Origin: Desulfarculales bacterium UBA702
Lineage (GTDB): Bacteria > Desulfobacterota > Syntrophobacteria > Syntrophobacterales > Syntrophobacteraceae
NCBI GenBank assembly: GCA_002298165.1
Contig: DBMI01000018.1
Location: 49,049 to 113,048 of the forward strand
Length of the DNA stretch: 64,000 nucleotides
Direction: 5' to 3'
Each line of letters opens with the position of its first letter. Position 1 is the stretch's first letter. The translations under genes were made by a program, and so were the position numbers. Shown here in pieces: positions 35,663 to 42,006 of the stretch. The notes below the pieces were generated by a model. It saw nothing but the letters and a program-made list of their open reading frames with translations, made no database searches and had not been told where the DNA came from.

Positions 35663-35940
35663 GCTATTTCTTCGAGAATCTCTGCCGGTTCATCCTGCCC
35701 GGCTTCTCGAGCCCGTGTTGCCCAAAGACGATAGGAGGCGGCATGTTCATCATTATGGGAGATCCAGTGCTCGGCCAGCTTTCCCAGCTTTTCGGGCACA
35801 CTCATCTCGACGGCGGCATGCTCGTGCTTATGCTCGTGGCAGTGGCCTTGCTTATGCCCATGTTCGTGCTCATGCTTTTCATGACAATGCCCAGGCCCGT
35901 GTTTATGACCGTGTCCGTGATGTTGATGTTTGTCGTGCAT
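35590..35940 (-). CDS. Histidine-rich metal-binding protein, function unknown
   Basis: Protein of 116 residues. The first 45 are dominated by histidine (HQHHGHGHKHGPGHCHEKHEHEH and following), a likely store or sensor for nickel, zinc or cobalt. The rest is a helical domain (EKLGKLAEHWISHNDEHAAS, then EEIASEMAEQNTKLKRIIDLL) ending in a short coiled coil. Cytoplasmic, no signal peptide. The ATG at 35940 has GGGAG 7 nt upstream; the frame is open farther but without a ribosome site. Divergent from lgt. A nickel-chaperone role would fit with the CooT protein at 26 kb but is not shown. Confidence 0.78.
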   Translation of the reverse strand: MHDKHQHHGHGHKHGPGHCHEKHEHEHGHKQGHCHEHKHEHAAVEMSVPEKLGKLAEHWISHNDEHAASYRLWATRAREAGQDEPAEILEEIASEMAEQNTKLKRIIDLLAAKSAD

Positions 35941-36015
35941 CTTGAACTCCCTTGTGCCGATTGACCGCTGCATACCAGTGTGGTATGCCTGCGTCCGAAA
36001 AGGAGAAAACCCGAT

Positions 36016-36813
36016 ATGATTCCCTATCCCCACATAAACCCCGAAATAATCAGGATTGGACCTGTCAGCATCAGGTGGTACGGGGTCATGTATGTCCTGG
36101 GGTTTTTTGCCTCCTACTTTCTGATTCAGAAACAGAAGCGCTCGAAGGAAATCGGCCTGGTCGGGGTCGTCGCCCAGGACCTTATCTTCTATCTGGCCAT
36201 CGGACTTATCGTTGGTGCCAGGCTCGGGTACATCCTCTTTTACGAATACAACGATTTTGACGCTTATATCAAGCACCCTCTGGAAATAATAGCCACATGG
36301 CACGGCGGCATGTCATTTCATGGCGGTCTGATCGGGTGTGTAATCGCCGGCTGGATTTTCGCGCGGCGCAGAAAAATTCCCTTTGCCGCCCTTGCAGACT
36401 CCACAATTATAACCGCCCCGATCGGGCTGATGTTCGGACGCATCGGAAATTTCATAAATGCCGAGTTGCTCGGCCGTCCGTCCAATGTTCCCTGGGCGAT
36501 GGTTTTTCCCGGCGGGGGCCCTGTTCCGCGCCACCCCACGCAGTTGTATGAGGCTTTCGTTGAAGGGCTGCTCTTATTTCTTATTTTATGGTTTCTACGC
36601 AGATACCGTTGGCGGGACGGGACCATGGTGGCTTTTTTCCTGCTCCTCTACGGTGTTTTTCGATTTATAATCGAATACTTCAAGGAACCGGACCCACAGC
36701 TCGGCTATATTCTTGGGCTGACAATGGGCCAGATACTCTGTCTTGCGATGATAGCAGCCGGCGCTCTTTTGATGCTCTACCTGTACATGACCAAACCCTC
36801 GCGTAGAGGGTGA
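36016..36813 (+). CDS. lgt: Prolipoprotein diacylglyceryl transferase Lgt
   Basis: Inner-membrane enzyme of 265 residues that attaches diacylglycerol from phosphatidylglycerol to the lipobox cysteine of prolipoproteins, the first step of lipoprotein maturation. The signature GRIGNFINAELLGRP (about 137-151) and the HGGMSFHGGLIG segment with its essential histidine and arginine-rich surroundings are intact; seven hydrophobic segments are visible. The ATG at 36016 follows AAGGAG; the longer in-frame ATG at 35980 lacks one. Substrates within this window include the two lipoproteins at 49-50 kb. Confidence 0.94.
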   Translation: MIPYPHINPEIIRIGPVSIRWYGVMYVLGFFASYFLIQKQKRSKEIGLVGVVAQDLIFYLAIGLIVGARLGYILFYEYNDFDAYIKHPLEIIATWHGGMSFHGGLIGCVIAGWIFARRRKIPFAALADSTIITAPIGLMFGRIGNFINAELLGRPSNVPWAMVFPGGGPVPRHPTQLYEAFVEGLLLFLILWFLRRYRWRDGTMVAFFLLLYGVFRFIIEYFKEPDPQLGYILGLTMGQILCLAMIAAGALLMLYLYMTKPSRRG

Positions 36814-36862
36814 GGCCGCGCGATAGTCTCGCTATATCGCTCGCGTGAGGAGGGGGATGGCG

Positions 36863-37417
36863 ATGTCGATCTACCCGTACGAGTGGGAGAGTTCCGAAGA
36901 ATTAGAAAAGATAGGCCGCATTCTTTTCAGGCCCGTAAAGGATTCCGACGAGCAACTGCTAACCGAGTTCTTCTATTCCCTTGCCGCGGAGGATGCCTCA
37001 ACACAGTTCCTGCCGGGGATGAGGGACCTTCCCGTCTGTGATATAAAATCAATTGCGGATATCGATTACCGGAGCGAGATATACCTCCTGGGGCTTATTG
37101 GCCAGGGGGGCAGCGAGCGCATAGCCGCGATTGCCCGATACGTACTCGATGAAGAAATAATGGCGGCCGAGGTTGATCTTGCCGTCCGATCCCGATATGC
37201 GCGGGGAGGGGAAGTAATCCCTTTTATGCTCCGACAACTGGTGGAAAAGTGCCGGTCCAGGGATATTAAGACACTCATCTTTTACGTTTCAGTCGGGAGC
37301 GAACGGATTTTCGAGGCCTTCCAGGAACTGGACAGCCTGGTCGAGATGACAATGACCGGCGATGCATACGAAATCAGAATCCATCTCGACCAACCCGCCC
37401 AAGCCGGCCTGCATTGA
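36863..37417 (+). CDS. GNAT-fold acetyltransferase-like protein
   Basis: Protein of 184 residues with GNAT character: IGRILFRPVKDSDEQLLTEFFYSL at the start and AAIARYVLDEEIMAAEVDLAVRS before a partly degenerate acetyl-CoA loop (RYARGGEVIPFMLRQL instead of the usual Q/RxxGxG/A). It resembles the acetyltransferase module attached to acyl-CoA synthetase-like Pat proteins, but here it stands alone. The ATG at 36863 has GGAGG about 8 nt upstream; two earlier in-frame starts sit too close to it. It ends 18 bp before the PD-(D/E)XK-like gene, so the two are probably co-transcribed. Confidence 0.72.
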   Translation: MSIYPYEWESSEELEKIGRILFRPVKDSDEQLLTEFFYSLAAEDASTQFLPGMRDLPVCDIKSIADIDYRSEIYLLGLIGQGGSERIAAIARYVLDEEIMAAEVDLAVRSRYARGGEVIPFMLRQLVEKCRSRDIKTLIFYVSVGSERIFEAFQELDSLVEMTMTGDAYEIRIHLDQPAQAGLH

Positions 37418-37435
37418 CCCGGAAGCACTAATATA

Positions 37436-38323
37436 GTGGATAGTTTCCAAAAACTTCAAAAAGAGATCGAGATACTCAAAGCACAGGTAGCTGAATTGCA
37501 GGGCAAGGTGCAGCGGCTCTCGGATGCCGGTTCGGGACACCCCATCGAGTCCCTTCTATGGCAGCACGGCTTTCCGGTTTTTGCCCATGGAGCCAAAGCA
37601 AACCTGGTTTTCCCGTCGAACGCAGCATCGGCCGGGCTGAGCGCTTTCTACCGGCTCATGCGGCGCTACTCCTTCAGGCTCTTCATGCGCGACCTGATCC
37701 AGGCCCCCCGCGGCGACGACTTAAACGATCTCACGCGCTACTGCTCGCTAAAAACCGTGCATGCCTATGCTAAAATCCTCGCCGACCTCGAGATAATCTC
37801 ACTTGAAGGGGGCGGATACCGGCTGCTGAAAAATGTCCCCAGCTTTGGCCCCACGCTCGAATGGTTCGTATGCGAAACATTTCGGCGAGAATTCCTGGCC
37901 CCTGCGCTCTTCAACGTGCGCCTCCAGAATACTAAATCAGGCGGCGACTACGATGTCATCTCGACAATAGCCGGCCGACTCGCCTATGTGGAGGTAAAAT
38001 CATCTCCGCCGCGCGGGGTCGAGCATCAGGCAGTAAGCGCCTTTCTGGGCCGTGTGGGAGACATCGAGCCCAATATATCCATCCTTTTTGTGGATACCGA
38101 ACTGCGCATGAAAGACAAACTGGTCCCTCTGCTGGCCGAAGCTCTCGAAAAAGATGGAAGAACCGGCCCACGGTGGGCTGTATCGAGGCTCGTGAACGAA
38201 ATTTTCCACGTGAATCATTCAATTTACCTCACGAACAGCCTAAAGGGCGTTTACAGCAACCTTCGGACCTGCTTCAGGGATTATTTCCTGTGGGACAGGA
38301 AAGGCCGGAGGGAAGAAGCTTAA
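37436..38323 (+). CDS. Coiled coil / winged-helix-like / PD-(D/E)XK nuclease-like protein
   Basis: Protein of 295 residues. Residues 5-32 form a coiled coil. Residues about 70-130 look helical and winged-helix-like (DLTRYCSLKTVHAYAKILADL then ISLEGGGYRLL). Residues about 145-250 carry a PD-(D/E)XK pattern: GGDYDVIS with the acidic residue, then LAYVEVKSS with E-x-K, and a following helix. This is the fold of many endonucleases. Start is GTG with GGAAG about 10 nt upstream; no alternative ATG precedes the coiled coil. Located just downstream of a GNAT-like gene. Whether it cuts DNA is untested; no methyltransferase or helicase accompanies it. Confidence 0.68.
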   Translation: MDSFQKLQKEIEILKAQVAELQGKVQRLSDAGSGHPIESLLWQHGFPVFAHGAKANLVFPSNAASAGLSAFYRLMRRYSFRLFMRDLIQAPRGDDLNDLTRYCSLKTVHAYAKILADLEIISLEGGGYRLLKNVPSFGPTLEWFVCETFRREFLAPALFNVRLQNTKSGGDYDVISTIAGRLAYVEVKSSPPRGVEHQAVSAFLGRVGDIEPNISILFVDTELRMKDKLVPLLAEALEKDGRTGPRWAVSRLVNEIFHVNHSIYLTNSLKGVYSNLRTCFRDYFLWDRKGRREEA

Positions 38324-38419
38324 AGGGGTTACATCGTGATCTGCCTTGCCGCCCTGATCGCGCATACCCGCTACTCTCATTATCCAACAGCTCCAGCTCG
38401 ACTCTTTCCTTAATCGCTT

Positions 38420-38893
38420 TCAGCAGATGCCTTTTTCCGCTTTGTTTCGTGCTTCTTTTCGCAACTCTGCTTCGCAATTTCTGCGGATTTCCTCCTCCGT
38501 CTCCACAATTAGAGGCGGGACCTCGGCTGAATGTCCTTTGCTGTCCAGAGCAACGTAAGTGACATAGGCGGAGGCGGTTTTCCTGATTTCTCCGGTGAAG
38601 AGGTTCTCGGCTTCGACTCGGACTCCGACCTCCATCGAGGTATGCCCCACGAGGTTTAAAGAGGCCTTGCAGGTAACGAGATTGCCGACATAGACGGGAT
38701 GGTGAAACTCGAGCCTGTCGATCGAGGCGGTAACAACGTTTTTACGCGCGTGGCGGATGGCGGCAACTCCGGCAGCCGTGTCGATGAGTCTCATTATGAC
38801 TCCTCCATGCACGTTTCCGGCCGGGTTTGCATCCTGCGGGTTCATAAGCTGCGCCATGACGACGCTGCTCTCGCTCACTCTTTTACCTTCCAT
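38420..38893 (-). CDS. Acyl-CoA thioesterase, hotdog fold (YciA-like)
   Basis: Protein of 157 residues that should hydrolyse acyl-CoA to free acid and CoA. The hotdog helix with its catalytic region reads NPAGNVHGGVIMRLIDTAAG (about 23-42), followed by beta strands including ASIDRLEFHHPVYVGNLV. The C-terminal 35 residues are a charged helix. ATG with AGGAG about 9 nt upstream. Divergent from argS. Confidence 0.87.
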   Translation of the reverse strand: MEGKRVSESSVVMAQLMNPQDANPAGNVHGGVIMRLIDTAAGVAAIRHARKNVVTASIDRLEFHHPVYVGNLVTCKASLNLVGHTSMEVGVRVEAENLFTGEIRKTASAYVTYVALDSKGHSAEVPPLIVETEEEIRRNCEAELRKEARNKAEKGIC

Positions 38894-39099
38894 AAAAGTA
38901 TACTCCTCAGGGGACGTTGCAATTTCTTCAGCGGCGGACAGGGCCTGCCGGCAATTTACGTCAGCAACGTCTCGGGCGCAATATTGCAGTTGATTGAGAG
39001 AAGGTGTCCCCAGGCCCGAAAAGATTGACTTGAAACACCATCGGCGGTGATATATACGCTTTGGCGAACAAAAATTACCTGGAAGGACGGAAAGATACG

Positions 39100-40764
39100 A
39101 TGAGCGTCATCCGAATCCGCCTGAGATCCATGATTCTGGAGGCGGTGCAGCCTCTTCTGGATTCTCCGGCTGAAGTCAATATCGAGCTGGATATTCCCAA
39201 GGTAGCCGAGCACGGCGATTTCGCAACCAATGTTGCATTCGGGCTAACTAAGATTCTCAGGCGCAACCCACGGGAGATCGCTTCCCTCATTATCGCCAAT
39301 CTCAAGGACCCCGACCGCATACTCAGGAAAGTGGAAACCGCCGGGCCGGGATTCATCAATTTCTTCATCGACCCGAGGGCCTATCATGAGATTTTGCGGG
39401 ATATTCTCGATAATCCGAAGGCATACGGGCGGCAGAATATCGGCGTGGGCAAGCGGATACAGGTTGAATTTGTAAGCGCCAACCCGACCGGGCCTCTCCA
39501 CATAGGACACGGGCGGGGGGCTGCGATAGGCGACGTGCTTGCAAACATCCTCCAGGGATGCGGCTACGACGTTCAGCGCGAATATTACATAAACGATGCC
39601 GGCAACCAGATGGATACCCTGGGCCGAAGCCTGTATTACAGGTACCAGCAGGAGGCGGGCGAAAAAATTGATCTCCCCGACAACCACTACCGCGGCGATT
39701 ACATGATAGACCTCGCAAGACAGTTTATCGGCGAGACAGGCGGGTGCTACCGTGGAGTCCCGCTCGAAGAGGTGCAACAGATCTTTACCTCCTATGCCGC
39801 AAACAGCATTCTCAATGGAATAAAAGAAGACCTGGACATTTTCGGTGTTCATTTCCAGAACTGGTTCAGCGAGCAGGAACTGCACAATCGAGATGCCGTA
39901 AAGCAGGCACTCGATTATCTGAGAGAGCGTGGCTTCATTTACGATGCGGATGGGGCGGTCTGGTTCAAGAGTACTGCTTTCGGCGACGAGAAGGACAGGG
40001 TGGTTATTCGTGCAAACGGTGCGAGCACCTACTTCGCGGCCGATCTTGCCTATCACTGGGACAAGTTCCGGCGGGGATTCGAGATGGTTGTGGACATATG
40101 GGGGGCCGACCACCACGGCTATGTCGATCGAATGAAGGCAGGCGTTCAGGCAATGGGCCGGGTGCCCGAAGATTTGCGGGTCATACTGGTTCAGCTCGTA
40201 AACCTGCTGCGCGGAGGACAGCCGGTGGCTATGAGCACCAGGGGCGGCGAGTTCGTAACCCTTCGCGAAGTAATAGACGAAGTCGGAAAGGACGCCACAA
40301 GGTTCATATTTCTCACCCGGCGAACCGACAGTCCGCTGGATTTCGACCTCGAAGTCGCCAAGGCTCAGAGCAACGATAATCCCGTTTTCTACGTGCAATA
40401 CGCCCATGCCCGCCTCTGCAGCGTTTTCGAAGTAGCCGCCGAGCGCGGAATAGAATTCGACTGGAAATCAATAACAGGGGAAACGCTGGACCTACTGAGC
40501 CTTCCCAAGGAATACGACCTTCTAAAGCTGCTCGGAGAGTACCCCGAAGTGCTTGCCACCTGCGCGAGAACTCTCGAGCCTCACTACATACCCTATTATC
40601 TTCATGAACTCGTGTCGCTCTTCCACAGCTACTATCACGACAATCGCATCCTGGGGGACGATCCCGCACTTACCCGGGCGCGCCTATGCCTCGCCGCCGC
40701 CGTAAAAGAGGTAATCGCGAATGCCCTCGATCTGCTCGGGGTCGCCGCACCACAGAAGATGTAG
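39100..40764 (+). CDS. argS: Arginyl-tRNA synthetase
   Basis: Class I synthetase of 554 residues. The N-terminal additional domain (about 1-85) is followed by the signature SANPTGPLHIGHGRG with HIGH, the YYINDAGNQM block, YFAADLAYH and WGADHHGYVDRM, and MSTRGGEFVTL at the KMSKS position, as usual in ArgS. The DALR anticodon-binding domain closes the chain, ending in the conserved LGVAAPQKM. The ATG at 39100 matches the normal ArgS N terminus; an in-frame TTG at 39061 would add 13 residues. The TAG stop is the second to fourth base of a REP palindrome (GTAGGGGC), so a REP inserted or grew exactly at the end of the gene. Confidence 0.93.
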   Translation: MSVIRIRLRSMILEAVQPLLDSPAEVNIELDIPKVAEHGDFATNVAFGLTKILRRNPREIASLIIANLKDPDRILRKVETAGPGFINFFIDPRAYHEILRDILDNPKAYGRQNIGVGKRIQVEFVSANPTGPLHIGHGRGAAIGDVLANILQGCGYDVQREYYINDAGNQMDTLGRSLYYRYQQEAGEKIDLPDNHYRGDYMIDLARQFIGETGGCYRGVPLEEVQQIFTSYAANSILNGIKEDLDIFGVHFQNWFSEQELHNRDAVKQALDYLRERGFIYDADGAVWFKSTAFGDEKDRVVIRANGASTYFAADLAYHWDKFRRGFEMVVDIWGADHHGYVDRMKAGVQAMGRVPEDLRVILVQLVNLLRGGQPVAMSTRGGEFVTLREVIDEVGKDATRFIFLTRRTDSPLDFDLEVAKAQSNDNPVFYVQYAHARLCSVFEVAAERGIEFDWKSITGETLDLLSLPKEYDLLKLLGEYPEVLATCARTLEPHYIPYYLHELVSLFHSYYHDNRILGDDPALTRARLCLAAAVKEVIANALDLLGVAAPQKM

Positions 40765-41067
40765 GGGCAAAAGATTTTTTGCCCCTACAATATTTCGCCC
40801 ACAGGCAAATGATTATTGCCCTACGGGATTCATATCCGGTCGCGAATTGTAGGGGGCAAAAGATTTTTTGCCCCTACAAATACTTGCCCGACAGGCAAAT
40901 CATTATTGCCCTACATGATTCATATCAAGGTGTGCGAATTGTAGGGGCAAATGATATTTGCCCAAACACGATTCATATCCAGCCGCGAAGTAGGGGCAAA
41001 TGATTATTTGCCCAAACAGGATTCATATTCGGGTCGCGAAGTAGGGGCAAATGATTATTTGCCCTAC
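40761..41067. repeat. Array of five REP palindromes downstream of argS
   Basis: REP units (GTAGGGGCAAAAGATT and complement GCCCCTAC) lie at 40761-40788, 40849-40877, 40941-40963, 40990-41013 and 41041-41067. Shorter arms (GGCAAATGATTATTGCCCTAC) lie between the first three. A conserved spacer containing GATTCATATC and a GTCGCGAA or TGCGAATT end precedes units 2-5. The first two units are full palindromes; the others have one decayed arm. Spacers are not unique and the units are themselves palindromic, so this is not a CRISPR. The adjacent transposase at 41133 is the likely mobiliser. Confidence 0.9.
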
Positions 41068-41132
41068 AAATCTGTGCCCCAATTCAGAGGGTCTTGATCA
41101 GCAAAGTCTTCAATGGCGGAATCGTGTATGTT

Positions 41133-41747
41133 TTAGACATAATAGGTGTCTTCCGACCATTTTTGTGGATTGGTTTTGATATATTCCGCTATTTTTAGAT
41201 AGGCCTCGTCATTGCGGATGATATGTTCGTAATAATTGCGTTGCCAGACCACATGAACATCCGTATTGGCGCGAAACCATTTGGTAACACCAATTTTGAA
41301 TCCACGAACAATTGATCCAATAGTTCCGGACGTGCCATGTTTCAATTGTGGTATGGCGTTCGATTGTAGGGACAAATGATTTTTTGCCCCCATAGGCAAA
41401 TCATTATTGGGCAAAAGATTTTTTGCCCCTACAACATTTGCCCCAGCGGGCAAATCATTGTTTGCACCTACGCGGTTCTTATCAACAATGATAATTCCGT
41501 GAAAATGGTTTGGCATTACCACAAATTCACCCAACATGGCCCGGGGAAAATGATCGGGTATGGCATGCCAACATTTCTGCACCATGATCCCCGCGCCATT
41601 TTGTATCATTTCCCCATCAACGATTTCTCCGAACAATGTCAAACGGTCATAGGTGCAGGTGGTAATGAAATACATACCGGCCTGGGAGTAATCATATCCC
41701 TGCAGACGGACGGATTTACGGTGGTGTATGTCAGGATTGAATGTCAT
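41133..41747 (-). CDS. REP-associated tyrosine transposase (RAYT, Y1/IS200-like)
   Basis: Single-strand transposase relative of 204 residues with the HUH-type motif HFH in EFVVMPNHFHGIIIV and a C-terminal helix region VVWQRNYYEHIIRNDEAYL...EYIKTNPQKW holding candidate nucleophilic tyrosines. The N-terminal block (PDIHHRKSVRLQGYDYSQ then YFITTCTYDR) is shared with the remnants at 26.3, 26.5 and 55.9 kb. Start chosen by alignment with those copies: one has AGGAGGACCGGAATGACA where this one has ATGATGAACGGAATGACA, so the ribosome site here is weakened. Between HFH and the C-terminal helix the frame runs through REP sequence (41365-41471). Appears intact. Confidence 0.88.
   Translation of the reverse strand: MTFNPDIHHRKSVRLQGYDYSQAGMYFITTCTYDRLTLFGEIVDGEMIQNGAGIMVQKCWHAIPDHFPRAMLGEFVVMPNHFHGIIIVDKNRVGANNDLPAGANVVGAKNLLPNNDLPMGAKNHLSLQSNAIPQLKHGTSGTIGSIVRGFKIGVTKWFRANTDVHVVWQRNYYEHIIRNDEAYLKIAEYIKTNPQKWSEDTYYV
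41365..41471. repeat. REP sequences inside the RAYT reading frame
   Basis: Three REP arms (41365-41392, 41409-41432, 41448-41471) lie within the transposase gene. On the coding strand they are read as GTA GGG GCA AAA ..., the frame that avoids the TAG in GTAGGGGC, and add about 36 residues with the recurring words VGA-N-DLP and GAKNLLP. Confidence 0.85.
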
Positions 41748-41809
41748 TCCGTTCATCATGTGGGGTCAACGTCTTCGGTAGGGTCATGATGCCAAAACGC
41801 ATTGTCATT

Positions 41810-41836
41810 GTAGGGCAAAAGATTTTTTGCCCCTAC
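41810..41836. repeat. REP palindrome upstream of the RAYT gene
   Basis: A full REP, GTAGGGCAAAAGATTTTTTG followed by CCCCTAC, lies about 60 bp upstream of the transposase start, next to the conserved leader (GATGCCAAAACGCATTGTCA) that also precedes other copies. Confidence 0.85.
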
Positions 41837-41852
41837 AAACCGTTTTTTAGCA

Positions 41853-41930
41853 GATGGCCATCCGATTTACGGCGGTTCCGCGAGACCTTTCTGTGCTCCG
41901 CACCCGGATATGAATCCGGACTACCGCTAG
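41853..41930. repeat. Dispersed 80-bp repeat, third copy
   Basis: The sequence GATGGCCATCCGATTTACGG... through CTGTGCTCCGCACCCGGATA and GAATCCGGACTACCGC matches the element found twice in 35213-35290 and 35463-35541. It contains an imperfect palindrome around CCGGATATGAATCCGG. A shorter inverted relative lies at 35075-35110. Confidence 0.7.
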
Positions 41931-41959
41931 GGTAATTGATGCGAAAACCCATTGTCATT

Positions 41960-41987
41960 GTAGGGGCAAAAGATCTTTTGCCCCTAC
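41960..41987. repeat. REP palindrome after the triple-Hint gene
   Basis: A perfect palindrome GTAGGGGCAAAAGATC / GATCTTTTGCCCCTAC lies about 20 bp beyond the stop of the minus-strand gene ending at 42007 and is preceded by the leader GATGCGAAAACCCATTGTCA. It probably sits in that gene's 3' untranslated region. Confidence 0.9.
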
Positions 41988-42006
41988 ATTCTCGATTTTA
42001 CGGCAT

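Noticed and set aside
36863..38323. Restriction-modification system
   Set aside because: No DNA methyltransferase or specificity subunit is encoded nearby, and the GNAT-like gene is not a DNA modifier by known families.
39244..40407. Minus-strand frame of 387 codons
   Set aside because: Antisense to argS with no own motif or ribosome site.
40761..41067. CRISPR-like spacing of repeats after argS
   Set aside because: Units are palindromic, diverged and separated by similar rather than unique spacers, there are no cas genes, and the same motif is dispersed through the window next to RAYT fragments.
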